From NCBI GenBank assembly GCA_016784105.1, contig JADHVG010000010.1, positions 1 through 34,543 on the forward strand: a stretch of 34,543 nt of DNA, written 5' to 3'. Every line of letters starts with the position of its first letter. The stretch's first letter is position 1. Positions 13,654 through 23,268 of this stretch are shown in pieces. A model generated the notes under the pieces. It was given only the letters and a program-made list of their open reading frames with translations, was not told the DNA's origin and made no database searches. Position numbers and translations under genes: made by a program. This DNA is from Candidatus Woesearchaeota archaeon. GTDB lineage: Archaea; Nanobdellota; Nanobdellia; Woesearchaeales; GW2011-AR4.

Positions 13654-15768
13654 ATGAAAAAAAGAGGGCAAGCATCTATATTTATTATATTAGGGTTGAT
13701 ACTAGTTATGGGAGCAGCATTATTTTTTTATACAGATTTAAACAAGAACAAGGAAGAGATAGCTCCGGGAGTCTTTGTTGCAGTAAATGATATCCCTCAA
13801 GAACTTAATCCAGTGAAAAATTTTGTTACACAATGTCTTGAGGATACTTCCTCCAACGCTTTAAAGCTTCTTGGACAGAACGGAGGATATATAGATCTTG
13901 ACAGTTCTTATTCCGGGAAAAATTTCAATATCGATAATGGTGCAACCGAAAGTGACATAGTATCTTTCACCGAGGAAAGCAACCTTAAGATACCTTACTG
14001 GTGGTACATGAACTCTCCCAACACCTGCAAGAATTGCAAGTTCACAAGTAATAGACCAGACCTAAGAGACGGTTCTTATTCAATAGAAGCCCAGCTCAGC
14101 AAGCATATAGAGCAAGAACTAAGTTCATGTCTTGGTGACTTTGAAAGCCTAAAACAACTGGGTTTCGAGATAAAAGAAAAAAGCAAGATAAAAGTTTCTT
14201 CAAAAGTTACAGAAGAGGATGTCATCTTTATTCTTGATTATGATCTTGAGTTCAAGAAAGGTGATACGACCTCCTCTTTAGATCAGTTTTTTGTGAGAGT
14301 TCCTATAAGCTTGCAGAAGATCTACAATCTCGCCACGGACATCATGAATATGCAACAGGAATTTAGGTTCCTTGAAAGACAAGTCCTAAACTTAATAGCT
14401 TCTTTCTCGTCCATAGATAGCAACAAATTACCCCCCATGTCTGATATGAGTTTTGAGTTCGGAAGCACAACTTCCTGGTCAAAGCAAGATGTACAAAACA
14501 ACCTCCAAGGCATTCTTGAAAGTTATGTTCCTTTGCTGAAAGTTGACAGTACAAAAAATTTCAACAGAGAATTTTACAGTTCTTCTTTGAAGCAAAGGCT
14601 CCATGACAGCATGATAATTCCGATAACTGACAGTTCTTATAATAACTTACAAGCCACCTTCTCTTATCTCGATTTCTGGCCCCCATATTTCGACATGAAT
14701 TGTAAAGGAGATATATGTCAACCAGAATCCGTTTCCTCTGACCTACTATCAGTTATTGGGATCCAAAGATACAATTTTTTTTATGACCTTTCATATCCCG
14801 TTTTAGTCAACATTTTCGAAGAAGATGCTTTGAACGGACGAGGGTACGAATTCAACTTATTCCTGGAATCTAATATCCGGAATAATAACGAACTCAGAAC
14901 AGGTTTTGCCCCATTAGAAGTTTCTTCAATAGAACTTGGTTCAGGACTTTGTGACCTTGGAAACAGGAACAGTAAACCAGTAACCATAACCACAAAAGAC
15001 AAATCATCCTCAACTCCGCTTGGTAATGTAAACATTGTCTTTAATGTCGCAGGAGAAAGTTGCTATATTGGTTCTACTTCCGATAACGGAACCCTTATCT
15101 CTAAGTTCCCAGCGGGAACAGTTGGTGGAACAATCAGCTTTATGCATGAAGATTATCTTTCAGAAAGCAAACTTTTCGATGCAAGTCTTACTGATGAAAA
15201 AATCATAGAGGAAAAACTTGAACCTATAGCTGATAAAAGCATCGAGATCAAGAAAAAACTTCTTGAAAAAGTTGGTAACGAATGGGTTTTTACAAATAAG
15301 GTCGAATCTTTAAGGAGCAACGAAGAGGCATTCATAACCTTAACAAGAATAAGCTCTCTTGAAGAGGATGATTTTAGTGCTGCTGCGAACATCCAAGGAA
15401 CTTCAAAAGAGCTTATACAGATTGTTCCTGGAAAATACACTCTCAATGTAAACATGTTCTTACGAGAAAACCTAAAAATTCCTGAACGAAAAGTTAAGAA
15501 AAGAACCGGACTTTTTGAAGAAGAAGAATTTGACATTCCAGGAACCGAATTCAATGAGAACAACCCTTTCCCTTCTGGAGGGGTAAACATCAACATAACA
15601 ATAACTAAACAGGATCTTGAAAAAAATGTTATAACAGTTTTTGCCTTGAGTCCTGCTTTGTATGATGTCCCGGAAAACTTGAGAGAATTAGAGGACTTAC
15701 AACAATCAGCAAACGTACATGATTATTCAAAGGTTTTTGAAGCTTTGTTAAAACCGGTTTTCCAATAA
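13654..15768 (+). CDS. Large class III-signal (pilin-like) surface protein, cassette B
   Basis: A 704-residue paralog of the proteins at 6286 and 23432. The N-terminus MKKRGQASIFIILGLILVMG matches a class III signal: Arg-Gly before QASIF and a hydrophobic helix, so prepilin-peptidase cleavage after Gly5 is possible; position +5 is Phe rather than the usual Glu. C61, GGYI at 77-80, PYWW at 114-117 and C159 align with the paralogs. A CKNC pair at 125-128 is extra. Near residues 425-480 a beta-sandwich unit (CYIGSTSDNGTLISKFP) matches the carboxypeptidase-regulatory-like domain of the paralogs but lacks the second Cys. The mature part is extracellular. It is the second gene of the operon, ten bases before the next start. 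Its biochemical role is unknown. Confidence 0.75.
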   Translation: MKKRGQASIFIILGLILVMGAALFFYTDLNKNKEEIAPGVFVAVNDIPQELNPVKNFVTQCLEDTSSNALKLLGQNGGYIDLDSSYSGKNFNIDNGATESDIVSFTEESNLKIPYWWYMNSPNTCKNCKFTSNRPDLRDGSYSIEAQLSKHIEQELSSCLGDFESLKQLGFEIKEKSKIKVSSKVTEEDVIFILDYDLEFKKGDTTSSLDQFFVRVPISLQKIYNLATDIMNMQQEFRFLERQVLNLIASFSSIDSNKLPPMSDMSFEFGSTTSWSKQDVQNNLQGILESYVPLLKVDSTKNFNREFYSSSLKQRLHDSMIIPITDSSYNNLQATFSYLDFWPPYFDMNCKGDICQPESVSSDLLSVIGIQRYNFFYDLSYPVLVNIFEEDALNGRGYEFNLFLESNIRNNNELRTGFAPLEVSSIELGSGLCDLGNRNSKPVTITTKDKSSSTPLGNVNIVFNVAGESCYIGSTSDNGTLISKFPAGTVGGTISFMHEDYLSESKLFDASLTDEKIIEEKLEPIADKSIEIKKKLLEKVGNEWVFTNKVESLRSNEEAFITLTRISSLEEDDFSAAANIQGTSKELIQIVPGKYTLNVNMFLRENLKIPERKVKKRTGLFEEEEFDIPGTEFNENNPFPSGGVNINITITKQDLEKNVITVFALSPALYDVPENLRELEDLQQSANVHDYSKVFEALLKPVFQ

Positions 15769-15778
15769 TAATATAAAT

Positions 15779-18700
15779 ATGAAAGTCAAAAAAATGAAGA
15801 TGCACAAAAAATCGAGGAAAATTTCTGCTATCCTCTTATTATCTATGCTTATTATTCTTCCAATAAACTCTTCTTTAGCCCTCGCTGGAATCATTGATGT
15901 AAATGCTGAAGGAAAGGACAAGGTTAATGGCTATATTAGAGAAACCGACCAGGTTGATTTTTCAGTCTCTGCTACGATAGCCGGAGACACTGAAATAACC
16001 ACTAATCAAGTTTTGTTAGGATCTAATGTGGAATTCGGCTCATGTACTGCAGGAATTGACGGTTTTGATTGTACTCTTAAATTTCCAGATTCCGGAGATA
16101 CTACTTTTGACGCTAAGCAGATACCTTATACCATAACCTTGAAAAGTGATTCCGGAACTGTTATTGATACTAAGACCGATAGCTTTTACGTTGACAATCT
16201 TCCTCCGACCGTCAACAGTTTCAGCGTTGACACAAGCGTCCTGTCTACTGGGAAGATAAGATTAAAATATGAAGTCCAGGATCGTGCCTGTTCCGGTTCA
16301 GGTTGTGAAGGTAAGTGCTCAGGCATAAGTAAGATAGAACTTTTTGAGACTGGAAGCAGTTACAAAGAAACCATCACTCTTAACACTAACTCCTGCTTAG
16401 TATCTGATAGGTCCATCGCTTCTATAACTCAGTTCAGCGAAGGTTCTCACACTGTTTTTGCTAAGGCTTATGATAATTTTGGTCTTGCTTCTTCCGTTTT
16501 ATCAGCTACTTTTGACTTTGATAAAAGCGCTCCTTCAATAGACACTTCTAGTTTTACGATAACTGATAGTAGCAATCTTCCTTTGGACCATTTTGGAAGT
16601 TCTCCAGTTCCGGTTATTGTCAAAATTAATATCCATGATTCTGATCTTAATAAAAACAATGTGTTTGCTGACTTAAGCCAAATTACTGGTAGCTCTGGAG
16701 ACAGCAACAAAAAAGCTTTGTGTTCCGGTGAAGATGCTGTTGAGTGTTCCTGGCAATTATCTTTGAATCCTGGAAATCCCGGAACTAAAACTATGAAGGT
16801 AGAAGCTACTGACGGCGCAGGTAATAAAGCAACAACTGACATCCAGAAAAATATGCAGTTGGATAATTCCGGACCAGTTGTTCTATCTATTACCTCTTTT
16901 CAGACTCAAGATGGGAAGAGTTTTGCAAAATTAACGGATAACAATTTCTTAGCAACTTTTTCCGAGCAAGATTCAGGCTTAAAGAAAGAAGATATTGTGC
17001 TTCACGCCTCCAATTCAAAGTCGGCAGATTCTTGTGTTAGTTCTGGAGGTATCTGGCAGTGTGAATTTTCCGGAATAAATTTTGCTAGCTCAGGAACATC
17101 TACTGTTTATATAGGTTCAGATTCAACTGATCGTCTTGGAAACAAAATAAACAGTCAATTTTCTCAGGAAGTTTTAGTGGATACTTCCCGTCCTTCGGTA
17201 TTGAAAGTAGTATCCAGAGGAATTGGAGGAAGTTCCAGCTTGTTAGCTAATTTAACAACTACCGGTTCCAAGATTCAGGTAGAAGCTGCAATATCTGATG
17301 ATAACATAGAATCCGCTTCCGGTGACTTTTCAAAATTTATATTTAACGCGGATAATATTCCGGCTGATTCTTGCATCAAGACTGCTGAAAAGACTTTTGT
17401 ATGTTCCTGGACAACTTCATCTATTGACATAGAAGGCCACATAAATGATTTCATAACTTTAAAGTTTAAGGATACTTCCGGCAACATTTTAGAAGCTAAG
17501 GAAAGGTTTGTTGTTTATGGTACTGATGGGGCTAGGACAGCTGACTTCTATACTAGCAATACTAGATGTTCTCCTGCTAATCTAGATAGGGGCACTATGG
17601 CCCTGATTGAGCAACGCGCTTACTGCATTGTTTCCTTAATCCCTCAAACTCTTGTGAACGATGTTGGAAGGTTTGAGGCTGTTGAACCAATCTCCATGAG
17701 TCTTGGAGAATGCACTGGTGATACTGGTTTTGTGCAAAATGTTGAGCTTCTTAATGATCAAACTGTTGAACCGGTCCTCAAGGTAACTTTCCAGAGGCAA
17801 GGAGGGAACATAGACAAAGTTGATCTTTTATGTCCTTTGAACATAATATCCAAACAAGGAAATACCATCATAACCACTCCTGAAACTGAAAACGCAGACA
17901 TTAATTTTCGGCTCTATAATCTTCCAGTTGGAGAACTAGAAGATTCTGTCCAGACAAAGATTGATACTGCGGTTGAAGATGCTGATAACGCTTTGAAGAT
18001 AGCAACAACTCTCAAGAAACTTTTCTTCTACGGAAAACAAATATGTCAAGTTGGAAATACCCTAGCTAATGTTGTTGTTTTGTATAGGACAGTGGGGGTT
18101 GTGTGGGACAATTGGGATGCTATAACAACTGGAACTCCCGTTAATGCTCCTGCCAAAGTAAAAAGGGAAGCGTGGAATGAGGTAACGGAGGCCATGCGAC
18201 AAAATGTTATTTCTGAATATCCTATGTTCAACAAAGCTTGTAATTTTGTAAATTGTAAGACCGTTGTGGACAGTGACGCTGCTACTTTTGATTTCGAAGG
18301 TCCTGATTCGATTCTAGGTAAGTGGCGTGCAGAAGGAAAAGACATCATTGGCAAGCTTGATGTTGGAAACGTTGTTTCTGAGTACGTTGGAGATGGAGGG
18401 GAAATTAGTGATCCTTCAAGGTTCATGAATCCTCGGGATAGTATCGCAGTTGCAACTCTTACTGCTTGCGTTCCGGGAATAATTCACGGTTTAGATAAGT
18501 ATAGGCAGATTCAGTGTATGTACGCTGACTGCTTAAAAACTGGAGTTGGTGTGCAAGGACTCCCAGTTTATGCTTGTGATGATCAAAAATCTTACGCAGA
18601 ATGCAAATATGTTGTTGGAGAAATCTTCCAGATACTTCCAATAACTGCAATGTTTGATTACTATGCTAACTTGATCAAGAACACTTTATCTAATCCTTTC

Positions 18701-18949
18701 AAGATCTTAGGTTCTGGTATCGCTCTGGTTTGTCAAACAGGTTCTGTTGAACCTTACTCTTACGGTCTTTGCTCCACAACAAAAATAATCTCGTTGTTAG
18801 GGTCAACAATCCAAGAAGTTACCTCCATATTTGATTCCAATCAGTGGACCGTACAAGATGATTTTTGCAAACGGCTAGATGAGAGTAATGATGATGACGA
18901 CAGCAGTGGAGATAGTGAAGAAAGCGGAGGACTCTTTGGCTGGTTTTAG
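15779..18949 (+). CDS. Secreted Ig-repeat and Cys-rich surface protein, cassette B
   Basis: A 1056-residue exported protein. Residues 1-37 form a signal sequence ending LALA. At least four Ig-like beta domains follow, their boundaries marked by DNLPPTV (about 138), DKSAPSI (247), DNSGPVV (361) and DTSRPSV (467), spaced about 105-115 residues. From about 585 the protein turns Cys-rich and helical (TRCSPANLDRGTMALI; VDLLCPLNI near 680; FFYGKQICQV near 745). Near 890-965 comes the module shared with the other cassettes (TACVPGIIHGLDKY; CMYADCLKTG; C-x8-C in ACDDQKSYAECKYV). The tail is acidic (DDDDSSGDSEES) and ends GGLFGWF. I remember the C-terminal half as a recurrent hypothetical family in DPANN genomes. 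It is probably the main exposed subunit of the cassette B complex. Starts at 15794 or 15800 are also possible. Confidence 0.72.
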   Translation: MKVKKMKMHKKSRKISAILLLSMLIILPINSSLALAGIIDVNAEGKDKVNGYIRETDQVDFSVSATIAGDTEITTNQVLLGSNVEFGSCTAGIDGFDCTLKFPDSGDTTFDAKQIPYTITLKSDSGTVIDTKTDSFYVDNLPPTVNSFSVDTSVLSTGKIRLKYEVQDRACSGSGCEGKCSGISKIELFETGSSYKETITLNTNSCLVSDRSIASITQFSEGSHTVFAKAYDNFGLASSVLSATFDFDKSAPSIDTSSFTITDSSNLPLDHFGSSPVPVIVKINIHDSDLNKNNVFADLSQITGSSGDSNKKALCSGEDAVECSWQLSLNPGNPGTKTMKVEATDGAGNKATTDIQKNMQLDNSGPVVLSITSFQTQDGKSFAKLTDNNFLATFSEQDSGLKKEDIVLHASNSKSADSCVSSGGIWQCEFSGINFASSGTSTVYIGSDSTDRLGNKINSQFSQEVLVDTSRPSVLKVVSRGIGGSSSLLANLTTTGSKIQVEAAISDDNIESASGDFSKFIFNADNIPADSCIKTAEKTFVCSWTTSSIDIEGHINDFITLKFKDTSGNILEAKERFVVYGTDGARTADFYTSNTRCSPANLDRGTMALIEQRAYCIVSLIPQTLVNDVGRFEAVEPISMSLGECTGDTGFVQNVELLNDQTVEPVLKVTFQRQGGNIDKVDLLCPLNIISKQGNTIITTPETENADINFRLYNLPVGELEDSVQTKIDTAVEDADNALKIATTLKKLFFYGKQICQVGNTLANVVVLYRTVGVVWDNWDAITTGTPVNAPAKVKREAWNEVTEAMRQNVISEYPMFNKACNFVNCKTVVDSDAATFDFEGPDSILGKWRAEGKDIIGKLDVGNVVSEYVGDGGEISDPSRFMNPRDSIAVATLTACVPGIIHGLDKYRQIQCMYADCLKTGVGVQGLPVYACDDQKSYAECKYVVGEIFQILPITAMFDYYANLIKNTLSNPFKILGSGIALVCQTGSVEPYSYGLCSTTKIISLLGSTIQEVTSIFDSNQWTVQDDFCKRLDESNDDDDSSGDSEESGGLFGWF

Positions 18950-18952
18950 AAA

Positions 18953-21900
18953 ATGAAAAACAAAAAAGCAGTTATCAAAGGCTTTGTCACATTCTTACTA
19001 GTGATGATGGGTTTCTTCTTCCTAGGATTCTATACTGAAGATGAAATGATAACTGGTGCCGTTACCGGATTAGAAAAAGTTACTGGAATGGTTACTGATG
19101 AAGAATTGAGTAAGATGAGTTCTCCAGAAAAAACTGCTGCTATCCGTACTGGGACTCTTAGCGCTGCTCAATTAGAAGTTTTAACTGGAGACAATAGTGC
19201 TGGAGTAAGGACTGTTGCTGAAGAATATTTAGGGAAAGGTGCTTTTAATCCTGGTTCTGTCTTTAATATGCCTAATGATGAAGATTTAACTCTTTCAGAA
19301 GGAGATGGAGATACAACAACAGAATCTGTTACATCCCCCCTTTCAATTAGACCTCCTACTCAAGAAGAGCAAGATAGGAGAGTTACTGCAGTGAGTCCTG
19401 CAGAAAAACCCACGAAAACTGCAACTGTTCTGATTGATACTTTAGGGATAAATAACAAGATGTATGAAATTGATTATTATGAAAATGGACAGATAGCTAA
19501 GATCACCAGCAATGGGGATGAAGTTTCAAGAAATGATTTTGATTCTGATTTAGAAAAAAATCTGGGAATTAATCCTGAATCTGATGCAGATGTATACAGA
19601 GTAGCTGCACTGGTTTCTCAAGGTGCTTCTAATGAAGGATGGTTAGATGATTCTTATGTCAAGATAGAAGATAAAACTTTCAATAGAAAAAGTGCAGGAG
19701 AAAATCTACCAGGAACAGAAGCAGCGATAAAAAGGCAAATTTTCAATGACGACACAGAAGCACAAGAAACAGGAACAGCAGGAGAATTAACTCCGACTCC
19801 TAAAGTAGAACAGGTTATACTGCCTGAATGGGTCAGGCCTCTTGAAGCAGACCAAACAAGAACAGAAGTAGAAGGGGATGTCGTAACTTTCTATAACGAA
19901 AATGGAGAAAAGATTGGAACTTATAATACAAAAACAGAAACACGGATTTATTCTCCTCCTTTGGGAGATGAAGATACTCACGCACAAGACATAGGGACAG
20001 CAGGGGAAATTTATGAAGTTGGAAATGCTTATGGTTCTCAGGAGGGTACTGGACTTCCTCAAAGTATAACCATTCTAGAATCCTATGAAGGATTTCTATT
20101 TGCAGAAGGGAGCTCAGATGGTCAGAATTATGTTTTTCATGATAATGAATGGAAGTCAATTAATAATTTTGAGGATATTAGTAAATTTAGGAATGAAAAT
20201 GGAAGGGTAATCTTATTCCATGAATCTGGAGAAGAATATTCAGTCATATATGACAATAAAGATGGTGATCTAACAGGCAAAACGTTAACCCTTACAGAAA
20301 GAGATGCACTCATAGGAGCATCAGAATTAGTGCCTGAATCTAAAACAGCTATTGAAGCAGATGATATAGACCCAGCAGATGGTACTCCTCCTGCATTATT
20401 ATCTGGATCTGGAACAACTACTGGGCAAACAGCCGCGAACGAAGACGCTTATGAAGGTTCCGAAAAAACAACATCTCCGCAATCTTCAGATGAATCTAGT
20501 TCTGATGCAAATTCCAATGCTGCGCCAACAACAAAAACAATTTACAAAACAACTCTTCCTGACGGCACAGTGATACAATCAGAAAACAAAAAAGAGATTG
20601 AAGATTATTTAACAAGGAAAAACATAAAGGCTAAGATAGAAACAATAACTTTGAAAGTTGGTGAGACTGTTGCTGAGGTAGAGGGTTTCAAGAGTTCTTG
20701 TGATAATAAATTAAATATTTGTGATGTTACCGGTCCGGATGGTTATTATAAGTCTTTTACTGGCGAAAATAGGCAATCTGAAGCGGAAAGCCATGGAAAT
20801 GAAAAAAATAATGAACTCTACAAAAAAAGATTAGAAGATTTAGTTAAAAAAGAAAAAGGAACTTTGATTGAGGGAGATAATGAGTTTTTCATGGAGAAGA
20901 ATGGGTTAGTGTTCCATTATGATCCAAACTCCAATACTTTTAGTAAAACACAATCAGATACTTACACTTCTGTTGAGAGTGTTGGTGATTTCAAAGTTTT
21001 TAGGAAGTTTGTTTATGATAAAAAAGAGGAGGAGTATGACGAAGAAGTGTTCTATCTGGAAAATGAACAAGGGGAGAAATTGTACTTAGATCCTCAAACT
21101 TTAGAAGAAATTAAGAAATTAAAGGGAGATTCTGAAAAAATTAAGGTGTCTGGTAATGGGGATAGTGCTTCTTACACTTTTTCTTTAGAGAATGGTAGAT
21201 CTCAAGAGATAGTTACGGAACCAGGCTTGAGACACACAAAATTTTTGGATACTATTTATGAAAAAGATGGTAAAAGGTTAACTCAAGAAGAATTTGATGC
21301 TCTCGGGGATGAGGAAAAAAAGAAGATACAAAAAAGTTCTAAGATTATGGTTGCAGAAATAATTCAAACTAGTTCTTCAACTACTCGGACTAATTATCGG
21401 TATGATTCTTCCCTAAAAAGAATGGTCGGAGATAGTGTAGTTACAAAAAGTGCTGATGGAACAACAAGTTATGAGTATAAGGAGTGTGATACTCCAACTA
21501 AGTGTGCGACCGTTACTTTTGATGATAAAGGCGAACCAAGTAAGTGTGTTGGAGAGAATTCTATTTGTAAGGACTTGGGGAATAAGATGGAAAGGGCTAA
21601 CACTGCTCAAAATAAACATTCTTCTAGGCAATTTTTCTCTCAATTAGAAACTACTTTAACTAGATTTTCTGGTTTGGGTTATTATGCTACTTTATTCTTC
21701 GAAGAGGGAGATTTGGATGAGTGGAGGAATAGTGTTGATGAAGCGTTCTCAACTCTTTATTTAGGTACGGAGTACTGGACTTCTGAGATTTGTGCGGCGG
21801 ACATAGAACGTGACCAGCAAGGTGTTGCTTACGTTGACACAAAATTAGGCCTTGCAGGAGTTGCTGCTCACATACAAGCGACAAGAAGTGAAGAGTTGAT

Positions 21901-22336
21901 TCTTCCTGGAATTGATTATGATGAAAAAGGAATAGTGAATAGTCCTAGAGAATTTTTGTATAAGGTAACGTTCAACGTAAGAAATGGTGATTATGATACT
22001 GACCCTAATGCTTTGGAAAAATTAAAGTTTAATGTAGAATTACGAGGAGAAAGAACAATAAATATTTACAAACAGAAGATAACTGTTGATAAGGGAAGTT
22101 CTCATGCTGCTTTAGCAGGTAATTCTTTTGTGCAGTACTCTAATTATTTTTATGATACTGTCTGTTTGATTTTTGATGATGCTCCTACTTCTTGGAGATT
22201 GAGTGATGACACTGTTTGCAATACCATACAAGGTCCTACCAGCCCTTCTTCTACTGGAGGTTCTAGCTCTGGAGGAAGTAGTAGTGGAGGTTCCAGAGAG
22301 AGCAATGAGGGAGATGGTGACACTAATGACGTTTAG
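18953..22336 (+). CDS. Large single-TM surface protein with TGAVTGLE box, cassette B
   Basis: A 1127-residue protein with one N-terminal TM (about 8-27) followed at 33-48 by ITGAVTGLEKVTGMVT, matching the box in the protein at 9509. Most of the chain is polar, with beta-hairpin units (KMYEIDYYENGQIAKI, YNENGEKIGTYNTK) and a local duplication (EAQETGTAGEL near 267, HAQDIGTAGEI near 342). From about 880 a more compact domain begins: SSRQFFSQLETTL, EICAAD, PREFLYKVTFNVRNGD, SNYFYDTVCLIF and VCNTI, i.e. helical then beta with paired Cys. A Gly/Ser linker and acidic tail end it. RQFF and the beta domain parallel the 9509 protein. It starts three bases after the previous stop. The function is unknown, likely an envelope complex subunit. 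Confidence 0.7.
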   Translation: MKNKKAVIKGFVTFLLVMMGFFFLGFYTEDEMITGAVTGLEKVTGMVTDEELSKMSSPEKTAAIRTGTLSAAQLEVLTGDNSAGVRTVAEEYLGKGAFNPGSVFNMPNDEDLTLSEGDGDTTTESVTSPLSIRPPTQEEQDRRVTAVSPAEKPTKTATVLIDTLGINNKMYEIDYYENGQIAKITSNGDEVSRNDFDSDLEKNLGINPESDADVYRVAALVSQGASNEGWLDDSYVKIEDKTFNRKSAGENLPGTEAAIKRQIFNDDTEAQETGTAGELTPTPKVEQVILPEWVRPLEADQTRTEVEGDVVTFYNENGEKIGTYNTKTETRIYSPPLGDEDTHAQDIGTAGEIYEVGNAYGSQEGTGLPQSITILESYEGFLFAEGSSDGQNYVFHDNEWKSINNFEDISKFRNENGRVILFHESGEEYSVIYDNKDGDLTGKTLTLTERDALIGASELVPESKTAIEADDIDPADGTPPALLSGSGTTTGQTAANEDAYEGSEKTTSPQSSDESSSDANSNAAPTTKTIYKTTLPDGTVIQSENKKEIEDYLTRKNIKAKIETITLKVGETVAEVEGFKSSCDNKLNICDVTGPDGYYKSFTGENRQSEAESHGNEKNNELYKKRLEDLVKKEKGTLIEGDNEFFMEKNGLVFHYDPNSNTFSKTQSDTYTSVESVGDFKVFRKFVYDKKEEEYDEEVFYLENEQGEKLYLDPQTLEEIKKLKGDSEKIKVSGNGDSASYTFSLENGRSQEIVTEPGLRHTKFLDTIYEKDGKRLTQEEFDALGDEEKKKIQKSSKIMVAEIIQTSSSTTRTNYRYDSSLKRMVGDSVVTKSADGTTSYEYKECDTPTKCATVTFDDKGEPSKCVGENSICKDLGNKMERANTAQNKHSSRQFFSQLETTLTRFSGLGYYATLFFEEGDLDEWRNSVDEAFSTLYLGTEYWTSEICAADIERDQQGVAYVDTKLGLAGVAAHIQATRSEELILPGIDYDEKGIVNSPREFLYKVTFNVRNGDYDTDPNALEKLKFNVELRGERTINIYKQKITVDKGSSHAALAGNSFVQYSNYFYDTVCLIFDDAPTSWRLSDDTVCNTIQGPTSPSSTGGSSSGGSSSGGSRESNEGDGDTNDV

Positions 22337-22340
22337 GAAA

Positions 22341-22350
22341 TATTTATAAA
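22341..22350 (+). promoter_or_regulatory. Possible internal TATA box ahead of the six-TM gene
   Basis: TATTTATAAA, centred about 28 bases upstream of the ATG at 22373, in a 36-base gap that is wider than others in the operon. It may let the membrane gene be expressed apart from the large genes. Confidence 0.4.
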
Positions 22351-22372
22351 AAGTATTTAGAAGGTTGAATAA

Positions 22373-23125
22373 ATGGTAAAAAAAGAGGGTTTGTTAAAGC
22401 ATAGTTATTCTTTATTTCTTGACTCGTTCAAGGACATTGATAAAAAATTTCCACTCGTTATCTTATATGATTTCTTATTTTATTTTGTGTTGGTGCAGGC
22501 TGGAAACTTGATGTTATTGTTCTTGCAAAAGAAAGCTTCTTCCATAAATTTAACTAATGATTTTTTGGCTTTGGATCCTGCGCAAGCAACAAGCATGCTT
22601 TCTTCTTTGAAAGGATTTCTTTTTTTTGTTGTTCTTGCTATGGTGCTTTTTGTGTTATTTAACACGATCAACGCAAGCCTTTTCAAAGGACTGGTATGGT
22701 CCACCTCTTCCAAGAAATCTTATAATAAAGAGACTTTCAAAAATTTCCTTAAGATAAACATCGTTTGGATTCCTTCCTGGGTAATCTTGGTTTTCTTGTG
22801 GAACGTTATCATGACTCAACAGGCAGCTACCATTGCAGGAGTCATAACCCTACTGCTTGCACTCCACCTTACTGGAATCATAAATGTTTCAATTCTAAGA
22901 AAAAGTAAAACTCCATTAAAAGATGCTTTTTCATTAGGTATTAAAAAGTTACATTTTTTCTTGATCCCTTACCTGGTGGTTTCGATTTTTTTCTTCATAT
23001 TTTTCAAGCTGCATTCGTTAATAGCAGCGTCTTTACATCTTTACTTTAATATTTTGATTTTGCTTGTATTTTTAGCGTGGACAAGATATTTTATTGTTAG
23101 GATTGTTGATAGCATAAGAAAATAG
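22373..23125 (+). CDS. Six-TM integral membrane protein, last gene of cassette B
   Basis: A 250-residue polytopic membrane protein with predicted helices near 27-50, 80-104, 128-147, 151-172, 192-211 and 220-242, and a basic C-terminal end. It is homologous to the last gene of cassette C: GLVW after TM2 (106-109), FSLGIKK ahead of TM5 (186-192) and AWTR in TM6 (235-238) all have counterparts at the same topological points. No ATP-binding, protease or transporter signature is visible. Its constant place behind the secreted genes suggests an anchor, export aid or assembly factor for the cassette's surface complex; this is inference from context only. Confidence 0.75.
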   Translation: MVKKEGLLKHSYSLFLDSFKDIDKKFPLVILYDFLFYFVLVQAGNLMLLFLQKKASSINLTNDFLALDPAQATSMLSSLKGFLFFVVLAMVLFVLFNTINASLFKGLVWSTSSKKSYNKETFKNFLKINIVWIPSWVILVFLWNVIMTQQAATIAGVITLLLALHLTGIINVSILRKSKTPLKDAFSLGIKKLHFFLIPYLVVSIFFFIFFKLHSLIAASLHLYFNILILLVFLAWTRYFIVRIVDSIRK

Positions 23126-23205
23126 TCACAAAAAGAGGGGTTTTCTTGATTAAAAGTTTGAACACCAAAAAACTTATAAATCCATATATGAATTAGATAT
23201 ATTTA

Positions 23206-23233
23206 ATAGTTAAAATTATGACTTAATAACTAT
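23206..23233. promoter_or_regulatory. Inverted repeat upstream of cassette C
   Basis: ATAGTTA at 23206-23212 and TAACTAT at 23227-23233 are perfect 7-base arms with a 14-base spacer, ending five bases before the TATA box. It is a candidate operator for the AbrB-fold protein encoded next. Confidence 0.45.
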
Positions 23234-23237
23234 AATC

Positions 23238-23247
23238 TATATATAAA
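23238..23247 (+). promoter_or_regulatory. TATA box of cassette C
   Basis: TATATATAAA centred 26 bases upstream of the ATG at 23269, giving a leaderless transcript. A second box-like CTTATAAATC at 23173-23182 further upstream is an alternative with a longer leader. Confidence 0.5.
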
Positions 23248-23268
23248 ACAGATATTAAACATATATAA

